Positions 57,280-64,000 of a stretch of 64,000 bases of DNA are shown here, piece after piece. This DNA comes from Chloroflexota bacterium (lineage in GTDB: Bacteria > Chloroflexota > UBA6077 > FW602-bin22 > JACPRP01): NCBI GenBank assembly GCA_016189905.1, contig JACPRP010000001.1, positions 1-64,000 on the forward strand, in the 5' to 3' direction. Below the pieces are notes generated by a model. That model was not told where the DNA came from, did not search any database, and saw only the letters and a list, made by a program, of their open reading frames with translations. Within the stretch, counting starts at the first letter, position 1. Each line of letters begins with the position of its first letter. The position numbers and the translations under genes were made by a program.

Positions 57280-58644
57280 TTAGAATGTCTCAAGATAACG
57301 CTCGATTTCCCACTGGCTCACGTATTTCCGGAACTCATTCCATTCCTGCGTCCTCGCTTCCACAAATCGCTCGTAAACGTGCTCGCCCAGGGCGCTTTGC
57401 ACCACCGCGTCCTTTTTGAGCTCCTCCAGCGCTTCGCCCAGCGTCGCTGGCAGCACGCCGATGTTCCGCCGCGCAAGCTCTGCCTCGTCGAAGTGATACA
57501 GGTTCTCCTCCACCGGCTCGGGCAGCGGCAGCTTTCGCTTGATTCCGTCGAGGCCTGCTTTGAGCATCACGGCGAACGCAAGGTAAGGGTTGCACGACGG
57601 ATCGGGGCAACGCAGCTCGATCCTCGTGGCCTTCAATTGCCCTGGGCTGATCTTGGGCACGCGAATCAACGCCGAGCGGTTGACACGCGCCCAACTGATA
57701 TAGACCGGGGCCTCGTAGCCAGGAACCAGTCGCTTGTAGGAGTTCACCAGTGGCGCTAGAACTGCACACATCCCCCGGGCGTGGGCCAGTTGGCCAGCAA
57801 TAAAGTGCTTGGCCACCTTCGACAGACTGTACTCATCGCCCGTATCGACGAAACCATTATCTTTCGAGTCTAGATGGGCAAGGCTCTGGTGCACGTGCAT
57901 GCCCGAGCCGTTGATGCCAAAGATCGGCTTCGGCATAAAGGTAGCGTGGAGGTTGTAGCTTTGCGCCACGGCCTTCAGCGTGTACTTGAACGTCACCGCC
58001 TGGTCAGCCGTTCTTAGCGCATCGGCATATTCGAAATCTATCTCGTGTTGCCCTTCCGCAACCTCGTGATGGCTCGTTTCCACGTTGATGCCCATGGCCA
58101 TCAGGGCATTCACCATGTCCTTCCGAACGTGCGACGCCAGATCGGTCGAGAGATCGAAGTAACCGCCCCTGTCATGGGGGAGAGCCGCTACCTTGCCGTT
58201 TTCGTCATATTTCAGAAGGAAAAACTCCAACTCCGGCCCGGTGTTGTACTGATATCCCAGCTCCGCTGCCTCGCTCAGCACCTTGTAGAGGACCGCGCGC
58301 GGGTCTCCAGGGAACAATTCTCCGTTCGGATTGTAGACCCAGCAGATCACCCGGGCGGTGGTGTTATCGCCACGCTCCCAGGGGATGACAGCGAACGTTG
58401 ATAGATCGGGCATCAGGTACATATCGGATTCGGCGATACGCGCAAAACCTTCGATTGAAGAACCATCAAACCATTTGCCGTGTTCGATGGTGTCACGGAA
58501 CTGCTCAGCCGGAATCGTCACGCTCTTCACGATGCCGTTCACGTCGGTGAACTGCAGGTTGATGAACCTGACGCATTCACGAGACGCCTGCTCGAGAACT
58601 TGATCTGACAGAGCAGCCCGGTTGTCGATGTCAGCTAAGACCAT
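57280..58644 (-). CDS. glnA: Glutamine synthetase, type I
   Basis: It joins ammonia to glutamate with ATP. The ATG at 58644 gives 454 residues. FTDVNGIVKSVTIP and KWFDGSSIEGFARIAESDM are the N-terminal signatures, NTGPELEFFLL and GINGSGMHVHQSL bind metal and glutamate, and WARVNRSALIRVP is the ATP site. There is no adenylylation-type NLYDLPP; the place reads NLYHFDEAEL, as in the GSI-alpha branch that is feedback rather than adenylylation controlled. The three glutamate synthase genes lie upstream on the same strand, so the unit forms a GS-GOGAT pathway. Confidence 0.95.
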   Translation of the reverse strand: MVLADIDNRAALSDQVLEQASRECVRFINLQFTDVNGIVKSVTIPAEQFRDTIEHGKWFDGSSIEGFARIAESDMYLMPDLSTFAVIPWERGDNTTARVICWVYNPNGELFPGDPRAVLYKVLSEAAELGYQYNTGPELEFFLLKYDENGKVAALPHDRGGYFDLSTDLASHVRKDMVNALMAMGINVETSHHEVAEGQHEIDFEYADALRTADQAVTFKYTLKAVAQSYNLHATFMPKPIFGINGSGMHVHQSLAHLDSKDNGFVDTGDEYSLSKVAKHFIAGQLAHARGMCAVLAPLVNSYKRLVPGYEAPVYISWARVNRSALIRVPKISPGQLKATRIELRCPDPSCNPYLAFAVMLKAGLDGIKRKLPLPEPVEENLYHFDEAELARRNIGVLPATLGEALEELKKDAVVQSALGEHVYERFVEARTQEWNEFRKYVSQWEIERYLETF

Positions 58645-58905
58645 ATCTTTCCTGTCCTCCTTCGTCATTCAGCACAATTTCGTGCTCCGCGGTCCCGGCT
58701 CCTTCGCCACAACCGCGGCCCTGTCCTCTTTCTTTCTTTGTGTTCGGCACTGTTCTGTTTGCACAGGACCGAAGGCACATTTGGTTCAAAACTCACCAGT
58801 CCTCGCTGGCTCGGGGAAGGCCGGACCGTCAATCTTCCTGCTCCCATCACGAATATAACATAATTCGCGAGAGCAGGGCTATGTAAGAACTGACCAAACT
58901 GAACG

Positions 58906-58936
58906 GGGCTATTTGTGCAATATGCACAAATAGCCC
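58906..58936. promoter_or_regulatory. Perfect palindrome upstream of glutamine synthetase
   Basis: GGGCTATTTGTGCA, ATA, TGCACAAATAGCCC: 14-bp arms with a 3-base centre, about 260 bp upstream of the glnA start. A further GTGCA half-site lies at 58943-58947. It could be an operator for a nitrogen regulator or a terminator of the upstream glutamate synthase transcript. It lacks an obvious T-run. Confidence 0.55.
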
Positions 58937-58992
58937 GACATTAGTGCAGTTTGCGCTGGTATATGACCCCCGCCCCAGGGCAACACGTAGGC

Positions 58993-59072
58993 CCTCCCGA
59001 TGGATCGGGATCCCGACAGGGTCGGGACGATACATTGCATGCCTTGAAATGTATCGGGGCAGGGATTGCCCC
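58993..59072. repeat. Clustered short inverted repeats
   Basis: TCGGGATCCCGA, CCCGACAGGGTCGGG, CGATACATT...AAATGTATCG and GGGGCAGGGATTGCCCC follow one another and end in CCTACG, resembling the GTAGGGGCG-type intergenic repeats at other places in the window. A composite of repeat relics is likely. Confidence 0.45.
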
Positions 59073-59113
59073 TACGCCGCCCGGTCGACGGCTAGAACCT
59101 ATCGCACACCGCT

Positions 59114-59890
59114 CTAGTAAGCATATAATCGGCCGTAAGGCCTGAGGGAAAGAGGGACCAGCTTGGTGAACTTGCCCGCGAGAATGTGGCCGGCATCATA
59201 GCCGAAGTGGCTGGCAAACTCACCAACCAGGTCGCCCAGAATCCGGCGGTCCTGCTCTTCCAGCTCGACCGCCCCCACTTCCTTGCCCAGTTGCTCCTTA
59301 GCTACAGATCCGCGAATGTACATCACGCCGGCGTGCATACCTGTCCCAATGAAGTTCGCCTTATGTGACTCACCTTCTTTCAGATTCAGGCCAAGAACAA
59401 CCAGCAACCCACCCGCCATATATTCGCCGAGGAAATCCTGTGCCGTTCCTCCGATGACGAGCCAGGGAACCTTCGAGAGATATTGCTTCATATGGATGCC
59501 GACGCGATATCCCACGTTGTCGCGGATGAATATCTTGCCGCCGCGCATCGCGAAGCCGGTGATGTCGCCCGCGTGCCCGTGCACCACGATCTGCCCTTCG
59601 TTCATCGTGTTGCCACAGCCATCCTGCGCGTTGCCGCGCACCGTGATCCGTGGACCGTCCATAAAGGCGCCAAGGTCGTTCCCAGGGGTGCCGTGTATAT
59701 CGATATTCACCTGTCGGCCAAGGTCTGTCCCAATGTAACGCTGGCCGCAGACGTTGCGGAGCTCGATGCGCTCCACATCCCCCGAGCACACGTTCCTCAA
59801 GACAGTGTTGAGGTCCCGGTAGTAAACACCTGTCGCATCGATTTCGACGGTCGAGCCGGAGCGGTTTATCAGATCAGTTGCATTATCCAT
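59114..59890 (-). CDS. Glutamate synthase domain 3 (GXGXG subunit)
   Basis: This 258-residue protein corresponds to the C-terminal right-handed beta helix of GltB. The G-x-x-x-G repeats are visible: GTPGNDLGAFMDGPRITVRG, GNAQDGCGNTMNEGQIVVHG, GHAGDITGFAMRGGKIFI. In large GltB this domain lines the ammonia channel. Here it is a separate chain of the archaeal-type complex. It follows the domain 2 gene by 3 bp. Confidence 0.92.
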   Translation of the reverse strand: MDNATDLINRSGSTVEIDATGVYYRDLNTVLRNVCSGDVERIELRNVCGQRYIGTDLGRQVNIDIHGTPGNDLGAFMDGPRITVRGNAQDGCGNTMNEGQIVVHGHAGDITGFAMRGGKIFIRDNVGYRVGIHMKQYLSKVPWLVIGGTAQDFLGEYMAGGLLVVLGLNLKEGESHKANFIGTGMHAGVMYIRGSVAKEQLGKEVGAVELEEQDRRILGDLVGEFASHFGYDAGHILAGKFTKLVPLSLRPYGRLYAY

Positions 59891-59893
59891 ATC

Positions 59894-61402
59894 TCAACTC
59901 CCTGCCATTCTTACGCCGAGAATCTCCAGTTCCGTATCCGTCAGGCCCACGCCGCGCAGGTGCAAACGATTGCCACGCAGGCTCTCGAGGGCATTGACGC
60001 CCATCCCGCCGAGCATCTCCTTGATCTCCAGGCTCCACGCCCGCAAGAGATTAACCAGCCGCTGCGCGGCTATGTCAGGATTGATTCTCTTGACAAGATA
60101 GTCGTTCGTCGTGGTGATCCCCCACGAGCATCGCCCGGTGTGGCAGGCCTGACAAACGTGGCAGCCGATGGCGATCAGCGCGGCGGTGCCGATATACACC
60201 GCATCGGCGCCAAGCGCGATGGCCTTCACGACGTCGGCGCTATTGCGAATGCCGCCGGCGCAGACGATGGAAGCACGGTTGCGGATTCCCTCCTCGCGCA
60301 GCCGCTGATCCACCGACGCGAGCGCCAGTTCTATCGGGATGCCTACGTTGTCGCGAATCATCTTCGGCGCCGCCCCCGTCGCCCCGCGCAGGCCATCGAT
60401 CGCCACGATATCCGCCCCGGCCCTCACGATACCGCTGGCAATGGCCGCCGAGTTGTGCACCGCCGCGATCTTGACCGACACTGGCTTCGTGTAGTTGGTC
60501 GCTTCTTTCAGGGCGTAGATCAACTGTGAGAGGTCCTCGATCGAATAGATATCGTGGTGCGGCGCTGGCGAGAGGGCATCGGTGCCCCTTGGAATCATTC
60601 GCGTCTTGGCTACCTCTGCGCTCACCTTTTCGCCCGGCAGGTGTCCACCTATTCCCGGCTTGGCACCCTGTCCGATCTTGATCTCGATCATACGCGCCAC
60701 GTCAAGATACTCGGAGTGCACGCCAAAGCGGCCCGAGGCCACCTGGACGGTGGTGTTGGGACCATACTGGTAAAGCGAGCGGTGCAGGCCACCCTCGCCG
60801 GTATTAAACAGCGTGCCAGCCTCACGTGCCGCACGGGCCAGGGATTCGTGAACGTTCAAGCTGATGGCCCCGTACGAGATGGCCGAGAACATGACCGGCA
60901 CTTCGAGCGGCACGAGGGGGGTCAGCGACGTCTTCAGACGACCGGTCTCCCAGTCGATCTCGACGCTGTCCGGCCTGCGTCCCAGATAGGTGCGCAGCTC
61001 CATCGGCTCCCGCAACGGATCGATCGATGGATTCGTAACCTGGCTGGCATTGAGCACCAGATGGTCCCAGTAGATGGGATACGACTTGTCGTTGCCCATG
61101 CCGGTCAGCAGAATGCCGCCGGTCTCCGCCTGCTTGATTATGTCCTCGATCGTCTCCGGGCGCCAGTTGAAGTTATCACGGTAGCTGAGAGGATTCTTGC
61201 GGATCGTCAGCGCATCTGTTGGGCAGTACGCCACACACCTATGGCAGGCGACGCATTGCTCGTCGCGAGCCCGCACCACGTCGTCTTCCGCGTCGTAATA
61301 GTGTACGTCGAAGCCGCACTGCCGAACGCAGACCTGGCACTGGATACAGCGATCAGGGTCTCTCTCAACAATGAAGCGCGAAGGTAATAATGTCTTGAGC
61401 AT
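59894..61402 (-). CDS. Glutamate synthase domain 2 (FMN domain) with N-terminal ferredoxin domain
   Basis: This 502-residue central subunit has two 4Fe-4S motifs at the N-terminus (CIQCQVCVRQC and CVACHRCVAYCPTDAL). It then has the FMN-binding TIM barrel that makes glutamate from 2-oxoglutarate and ammonia: SAISYGAISLNVHESLA, GEGGLHRSLYQYGPN, QGAKPGIGGHLPG and IKIGQ. The cluster motif CHVCQACHTGRCSWGITT corresponds to the 3Fe-4S site. The start ATG follows GAGGAG, 10 bp after the amidotransferase gene. This composition is typical of archaea and of several anaerobic bacteria. Confidence 0.93.
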   Translation of the reverse strand: MLKTLLPSRFIVERDPDRCIQCQVCVRQCGFDVHYYDAEDDVVRARDEQCVACHRCVAYCPTDALTIRKNPLSYRDNFNWRPETIEDIIKQAETGGILLTGMGNDKSYPIYWDHLVLNASQVTNPSIDPLREPMELRTYLGRRPDSVEIDWETGRLKTSLTPLVPLEVPVMFSAISYGAISLNVHESLARAAREAGTLFNTGEGGLHRSLYQYGPNTTVQVASGRFGVHSEYLDVARMIEIKIGQGAKPGIGGHLPGEKVSAEVAKTRMIPRGTDALSPAPHHDIYSIEDLSQLIYALKEATNYTKPVSVKIAAVHNSAAIASGIVRAGADIVAIDGLRGATGAAPKMIRDNVGIPIELALASVDQRLREEGIRNRASIVCAGGIRNSADVVKAIALGADAVYIGTAALIAIGCHVCQACHTGRCSWGITTTNDYLVKRINPDIAAQRLVNLLRAWSLEIKEMLGGMGVNALESLRGNRLHLRGVGLTDTELEILGVRMAGS

Positions 61403-61412
61403 TGGGCACTCC

Positions 61413-62567
61413 TCAGACCACCGCCCACTCTTTGGCGGGCGCGGTCTTCCTTTGCTTGTCTGTTTTCAGACGGCCAACTATTGGCTCACCACCCATTGGA
61501 CTCCACGCCTGTTCAAGGTCGGGGCAGATGAGGCGGATGGCTGCTTCCTCTGAAGAAAGGTATAGCACGTCGCCTTTGGTGCCGGCGATAAGCGGGCGAA
61601 GGCGAATTCTATCCGTCAGTCCGATCATCTCGCCCTCGTGCGCGATGATCACTGTGAACGGGCCATTCAGCAAGAGGCTGGAATAAACCTGCCGCAGGGT
61701 GGTGAGCAACGCACGCTCTGCGCTGCCTTCCTCAAGGCGATCGATCCTGCTCCAGAGCGGTGGGGCGAAGACCTTGGCCGCTATTTCCATCGGGAGATTG
61801 TGGCGTCGCAGCAGCAGGTCTACGGCGTAGGCAACAACCTCGGTGTCGGTGTGCATAGTGCAATGGTATCCGAACATTTCGAGGTAGCGGCGGTTGATGC
61901 CATAAGACGATATCTCGCCATTGTGCACGACCGTCCAATCGAGAATGCTGAACGGATGCGCACCGCCCCACCAGCCTTTAGTATTGGTAGGGAACCTGCC
62001 GTGGGCCGTCCACAGATAGCCTTCGTACTCGTCGAGACGGAAGAAAGCCGAGATGTCCTCCGGATAGCCAACGCCTTTGAAGACGCCCATATTCTTGCCA
62101 CTGGAGAAAACGCATGCGGCAGAAAAAGTGGTGTTGATCTGCATGATCTTCTGTACGACCAAGTCGTCCTCCGTCAAGTCCCCTGGCCGCCGGTCGTTCA
62201 GGCTCACGAAGTATCGCCAGACGACAGGAGGGTTCACGATGCCGCGCGCCGGCCGCGTAGGGACCTCTTCGGCATAGGCAATGTGAAAGCTATCGCGCAG
62301 GAAGGCCTCCACGTCGCGCCGCGTCAAGCTGTCCTCGAACATTATGTGAAGAGCGTATTTGTCGGCGTGCTCAGGATAGATTCCGTAAACGCCGAAACCA
62401 CCGCCAAGACCGTTGCCGCGGTCGTGCATATTGGCGATAGCCCTAGTGACATCGGCGCCGGAGAACCTGCGTCCCGACGTGTCCATCATGCCGAAAATGG
62501 AGCATGCGGCGATCACCTTGTCATCGCCGTAGGGATTGTACGGATTAGCCATCGTTTTGCTCTGCAT
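61413..62567 (-). CDS. Glutamate synthase domain 1 (class II glutamine amidotransferase)
   Basis: This 384-residue subunit starts at ATG 62567 seven bases after GGAGG. Cys in DDKVIAACSIFGMMD is the expected N-terminal nucleophile after removal of about 20 residues. WTAHGRFPTNTKGWWGGAHP and VVHNGEISSYGINRRYL bind glutamine, and HTDTEVVAYAVDLLL continues the Ntn fold. It liberates ammonia for domain 2. It lies between the FAD oxidoreductase and domain 2 genes. Confidence 0.93.
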   Translation of the reverse strand: MQSKTMANPYNPYGDDKVIAACSIFGMMDTSGRRFSGADVTRAIANMHDRGNGLGGGFGVYGIYPEHADKYALHIMFEDSLTRRDVEAFLRDSFHIAYAEEVPTRPARGIVNPPVVWRYFVSLNDRRPGDLTEDDLVVQKIMQINTTFSAACVFSSGKNMGVFKGVGYPEDISAFFRLDEYEGYLWTAHGRFPTNTKGWWGGAHPFSILDWTVVHNGEISSYGINRRYLEMFGYHCTMHTDTEVVAYAVDLLLRRHNLPMEIAAKVFAPPLWSRIDRLEEGSAERALLTTLRQVYSSLLLNGPFTVIIAHEGEMIGLTDRIRLRPLIAGTKGDVLYLSSEEAAIRLICPDLEQAWSPMGGEPIVGRLKTDKQRKTAPAKEWAVV

Positions 62568-62591
62568 TTCCAACCCTCCGTATGAAGGCAT

Positions 62592-63923
62592 CTAATCGAC
62601 GGCCAGCGCCCTGGCCTTTTCCTGCGGCGCCGCACCAGCGGAAGGCTGTGGCCTCGGGCCAAGCCGCGCCTTGCGTAGCGCTTTTGGCAGGGAAGTGAGA
62701 TCGAAATCGTCGGCGATGAGATATTGCTTGAAGCCGCCGACATCCACCTTATCCCGCATCAGTCCACTGAGGATACCCGATTTCTCGATATCGTTGACGA
62801 AGGTGAAGCCCATTATCACGTCGTCGCGGAGGATAACTTTCTTGTACACGCCTTCCTCGAGCCTGCGCTCGGTCAGCACCTCGTAGCCCTGCTGCCCATC
62901 GGGCATCACCAGGCCGGCTGAAACGATGGCCAGACCGAAGTAGTTGAGGGAGTTCATGCCGGTGCCGCCGGGGTATATGGCGCTCCGCCCCGTCATGTTG
63001 TATCCGGCTATCCTGCCGCCGAGGTAAGCGTTGGGCCAGATCGGCGTCAGCCGATTGATGTCGAGCACATAGTCGTAAGCCTCGGCAACGTCACCACAGG
63101 CGTAGACATTCGGAGCGCTGGTAGCCATGTGGCGGTCGACCACGATACCGCGATTGCGCTGGATGGCGCTGTTGACGACAGCATCGACTCGCGGCACGAC
63201 GCCGATGGCGACCACGACGAGGTCGCACGGCAGCTCGTCCCCATTGGCGAGAACCGCGCTGTGAACCCCCGGGGCCCCGCCTGGCTTGCCGGTGATCTGG
63301 GTCACGGTGCTGTTCGCCATTATGGTGACGCCGGCGCGACGGACGGCCTCTTCCGCGATGCGCGAGCCCTCCTCGTCGAGGATGACGTTCAGAATACGAT
63401 CCTTCAGCTCGACCACGGTGACGACAATGCCCCGCTTGGTCAGCGCCTCGGTGACGCTGATGCCGATAAGGCCACCGCCGATCACGACCGCCCTGCGCAC
63501 CCCAGCTAGCCTACTGGCCATGCGCTCCGCGTCGCCTAACGTCGTAAAAGTGTATACTCCATGCCTATCCGAACCCTCCATTTTGGGGACGAAAGGGACG
63601 CCTCCCGTGGCGACCAGCAGCCTGCCGTATTCGATCTTCTCGCCATCGCTCAAGGTGACAAACGACCCATCGACGTCGACGCCGACAACTTTCTTGCCGA
63701 GAATCGCCTCGACCGCGTTCTCATGGTAGAAATCACGCGATCGATAGAGCATTCTCTCGAGCGAGGTTTCACCCGCGAGATACTCCGAGATAAGGGGGCG
63801 GGAATACGCCGGATAGGGCTCGTCGGAGATGATGGCGAGAGAGCCTTCTTTGTCAACTTCGCGAATCGCCTCCACGGCGCCGATGCCACCCGCAGAATTG
63901 CCGATAATGACGTACTCAGGCAT
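62592..63923 (-). CDS. NAD(P)/FAD-dependent oxidoreductase of the glutamate synthase unit
   Basis: This 443-residue protein starts at ATG 63923 after GGAGGAGG. YVIIGNSAGGIGAVEAI is the FAD-binding fold, AVVIGGGLIGISVTEALTK the NAD(P)H fold and NVYACGDVAEAYD the second FAD contact. RPLISEYLAGE matches the nitrite-reductase/rubredoxin-reductase branch. There is no redox-active Cys pair. Standing in place of GltD, it probably feeds electrons to the ferredoxin-type clusters. It overlaps the previous ferredoxin gene by 8 bp. Confidence 0.88.
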   Translation of the reverse strand: MPEYVIIGNSAGGIGAVEAIREVDKEGSLAIISDEPYPAYSRPLISEYLAGETSLERMLYRSRDFYHENAVEAILGKKVVGVDVDGSFVTLSDGEKIEYGRLLVATGGVPFVPKMEGSDRHGVYTFTTLGDAERMASRLAGVRRAVVIGGGLIGISVTEALTKRGIVVTVVELKDRILNVILDEEGSRIAEEAVRRAGVTIMANSTVTQITGKPGGAPGVHSAVLANGDELPCDLVVVAIGVVPRVDAVVNSAIQRNRGIVVDRHMATSAPNVYACGDVAEAYDYVLDINRLTPIWPNAYLGGRIAGYNMTGRSAIYPGGTGMNSLNYFGLAIVSAGLVMPDGQQGYEVLTERRLEEGVYKKVILRDDVIMGFTFVNDIEKSGILSGLMRDKVDVGGFKQYLIADDFDLTSLPKALRKARLGPRPQPSAGAAPQEKARALAVD

Positions 63924-64000
63924 AGCTCGCCTCCTCCGCGTAAACAAGCGCCTCGTTAGGGCAGGCGGCCACACAGGCTGGCGTGCTGCGCCCGGGGCAA
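63916..64000 (-). CDS. Ferredoxin-type 4Fe-4S protein, C-terminal end only
   Basis: The last 27 codons are visible: CPGRSTPACVAACPNEALVYAEE and SYA, with ACVAACPNEAL as the second half of a 4Fe-4S site. It overlaps the oxidoreductase start and belongs to the same operon. The rest lies beyond the window. Confidence 0.75.
   Translation of the reverse strand, partial: CPGRSTPACVAACPNEALVYAEEASYA

Larger units (their letters stand above)
58645..59113. other. Upstream region of glutamine synthetase
   Basis: This 469-bp stretch holds the palindrome at 58906-58936, a TTCGG...CCGAA leader hairpin with an inner CTGT-GCAA-ACAG stem near 58745-58775, a minus-strand TATATT box near 58853-58858 and repeat-like hairpins at 58993-59072. 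No gene is visible. Confidence 0.5.

Overview
The window is about 60% GC, densely packed, uses many GTG/TTG starts and looks like a chromosome segment of an anaerobic or microaerobic environmental bacterium, most probably Chloroflexota. Support for this is the combination of very large exported DUF11 proteins, exported proteins with Pro-Ser tails and a terminal YLP-type motif, a GT87 glycosyltransferase, a class II (B12) ribonucleotide reductase, an ECF sigma/DUF5667 anti-sigma pair and a split archaeal-type glutamate synthase. The phylum is an inference; no rRNA or tRNA gene was seen.

Left part, 1-18.4 kb, mostly minus strand: a Wzz/BY-kinase polysaccharide regulator cut by the window edge, a small HTH protein, a 1970-residue DUF11 surface protein, a frameshifted REP-associated transposase with REP-like repeats, and then the most interesting locus. 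Read on the minus strand from about 17.9 kb it has a consensus-like promoter, two tandem structured 86-bp elements in a long leader, a possible small ORF, a nucleotidyltransferase-fold protein, an HPr-kinase-like P-loop protein, a PqqD-like peptide-binding protein, a radical SAM/SPASM enzyme, a 59-codon TTG-started gene (13531-13710), a gingipain-like C25 protease and an S26-type signal peptidase. The 59-residue product has a lasso/PqqD-type leader (Y-x2-P-x-I) and a short two-cysteine C-terminus, so it is the likely substrate of a RiPP-type maturation system. A VapBC-like pair with an internally deleted PIN toxin follows.

Middle part, 18.5-35.1 kb: a SNF2 helicase/SWIM zinc-finger pair, a GmhB/HisB-type HAD phosphatase, transposase and amidohydrolase relics, two BON-domain proteins, a nitrate/taurine-family ABC ATPase plus a fused double permease without a binding protein, B12-dependent ribonucleotide reductase, an alpha/beta hydrolase and PEP synthase.

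35.3-51.4 kb: two complete sets of molybdenum hydroxylase genes (2Fe-2S, molybdopterin and FAD subunits). Both FAD subunits carry the four-cysteine loop typical of 4-hydroxybenzoyl-CoA reductase. Between the sets lie a 1063-residue surface protein, an unknown Pro/Gln-rich protein and a 1397-residue double 2-hydroxyacyl-CoA-dehydratase-type activase that begins the second operon. Together they point to reductive acyl-CoA or aromatic metabolism.

Right part, 51.5-64 kb: GT87 glycosyltransferase, ECF sigma/anti-sigma pair, D,D-carboxypeptidase with an apparently leaderless promoter, a Nudix hydrolase, and an ammonium-assimilation block on the minus strand: ferredoxin (partial), FAD oxidoreductase, three separate glutamate synthase domains and glutamine synthetase.

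Short palindromic mobile-like repeats are scattered through the window: two families with copies far apart, and a CGTCCTTC-GAAGGACG core shared between them, a terminator and the 3' end of the helicase gene.
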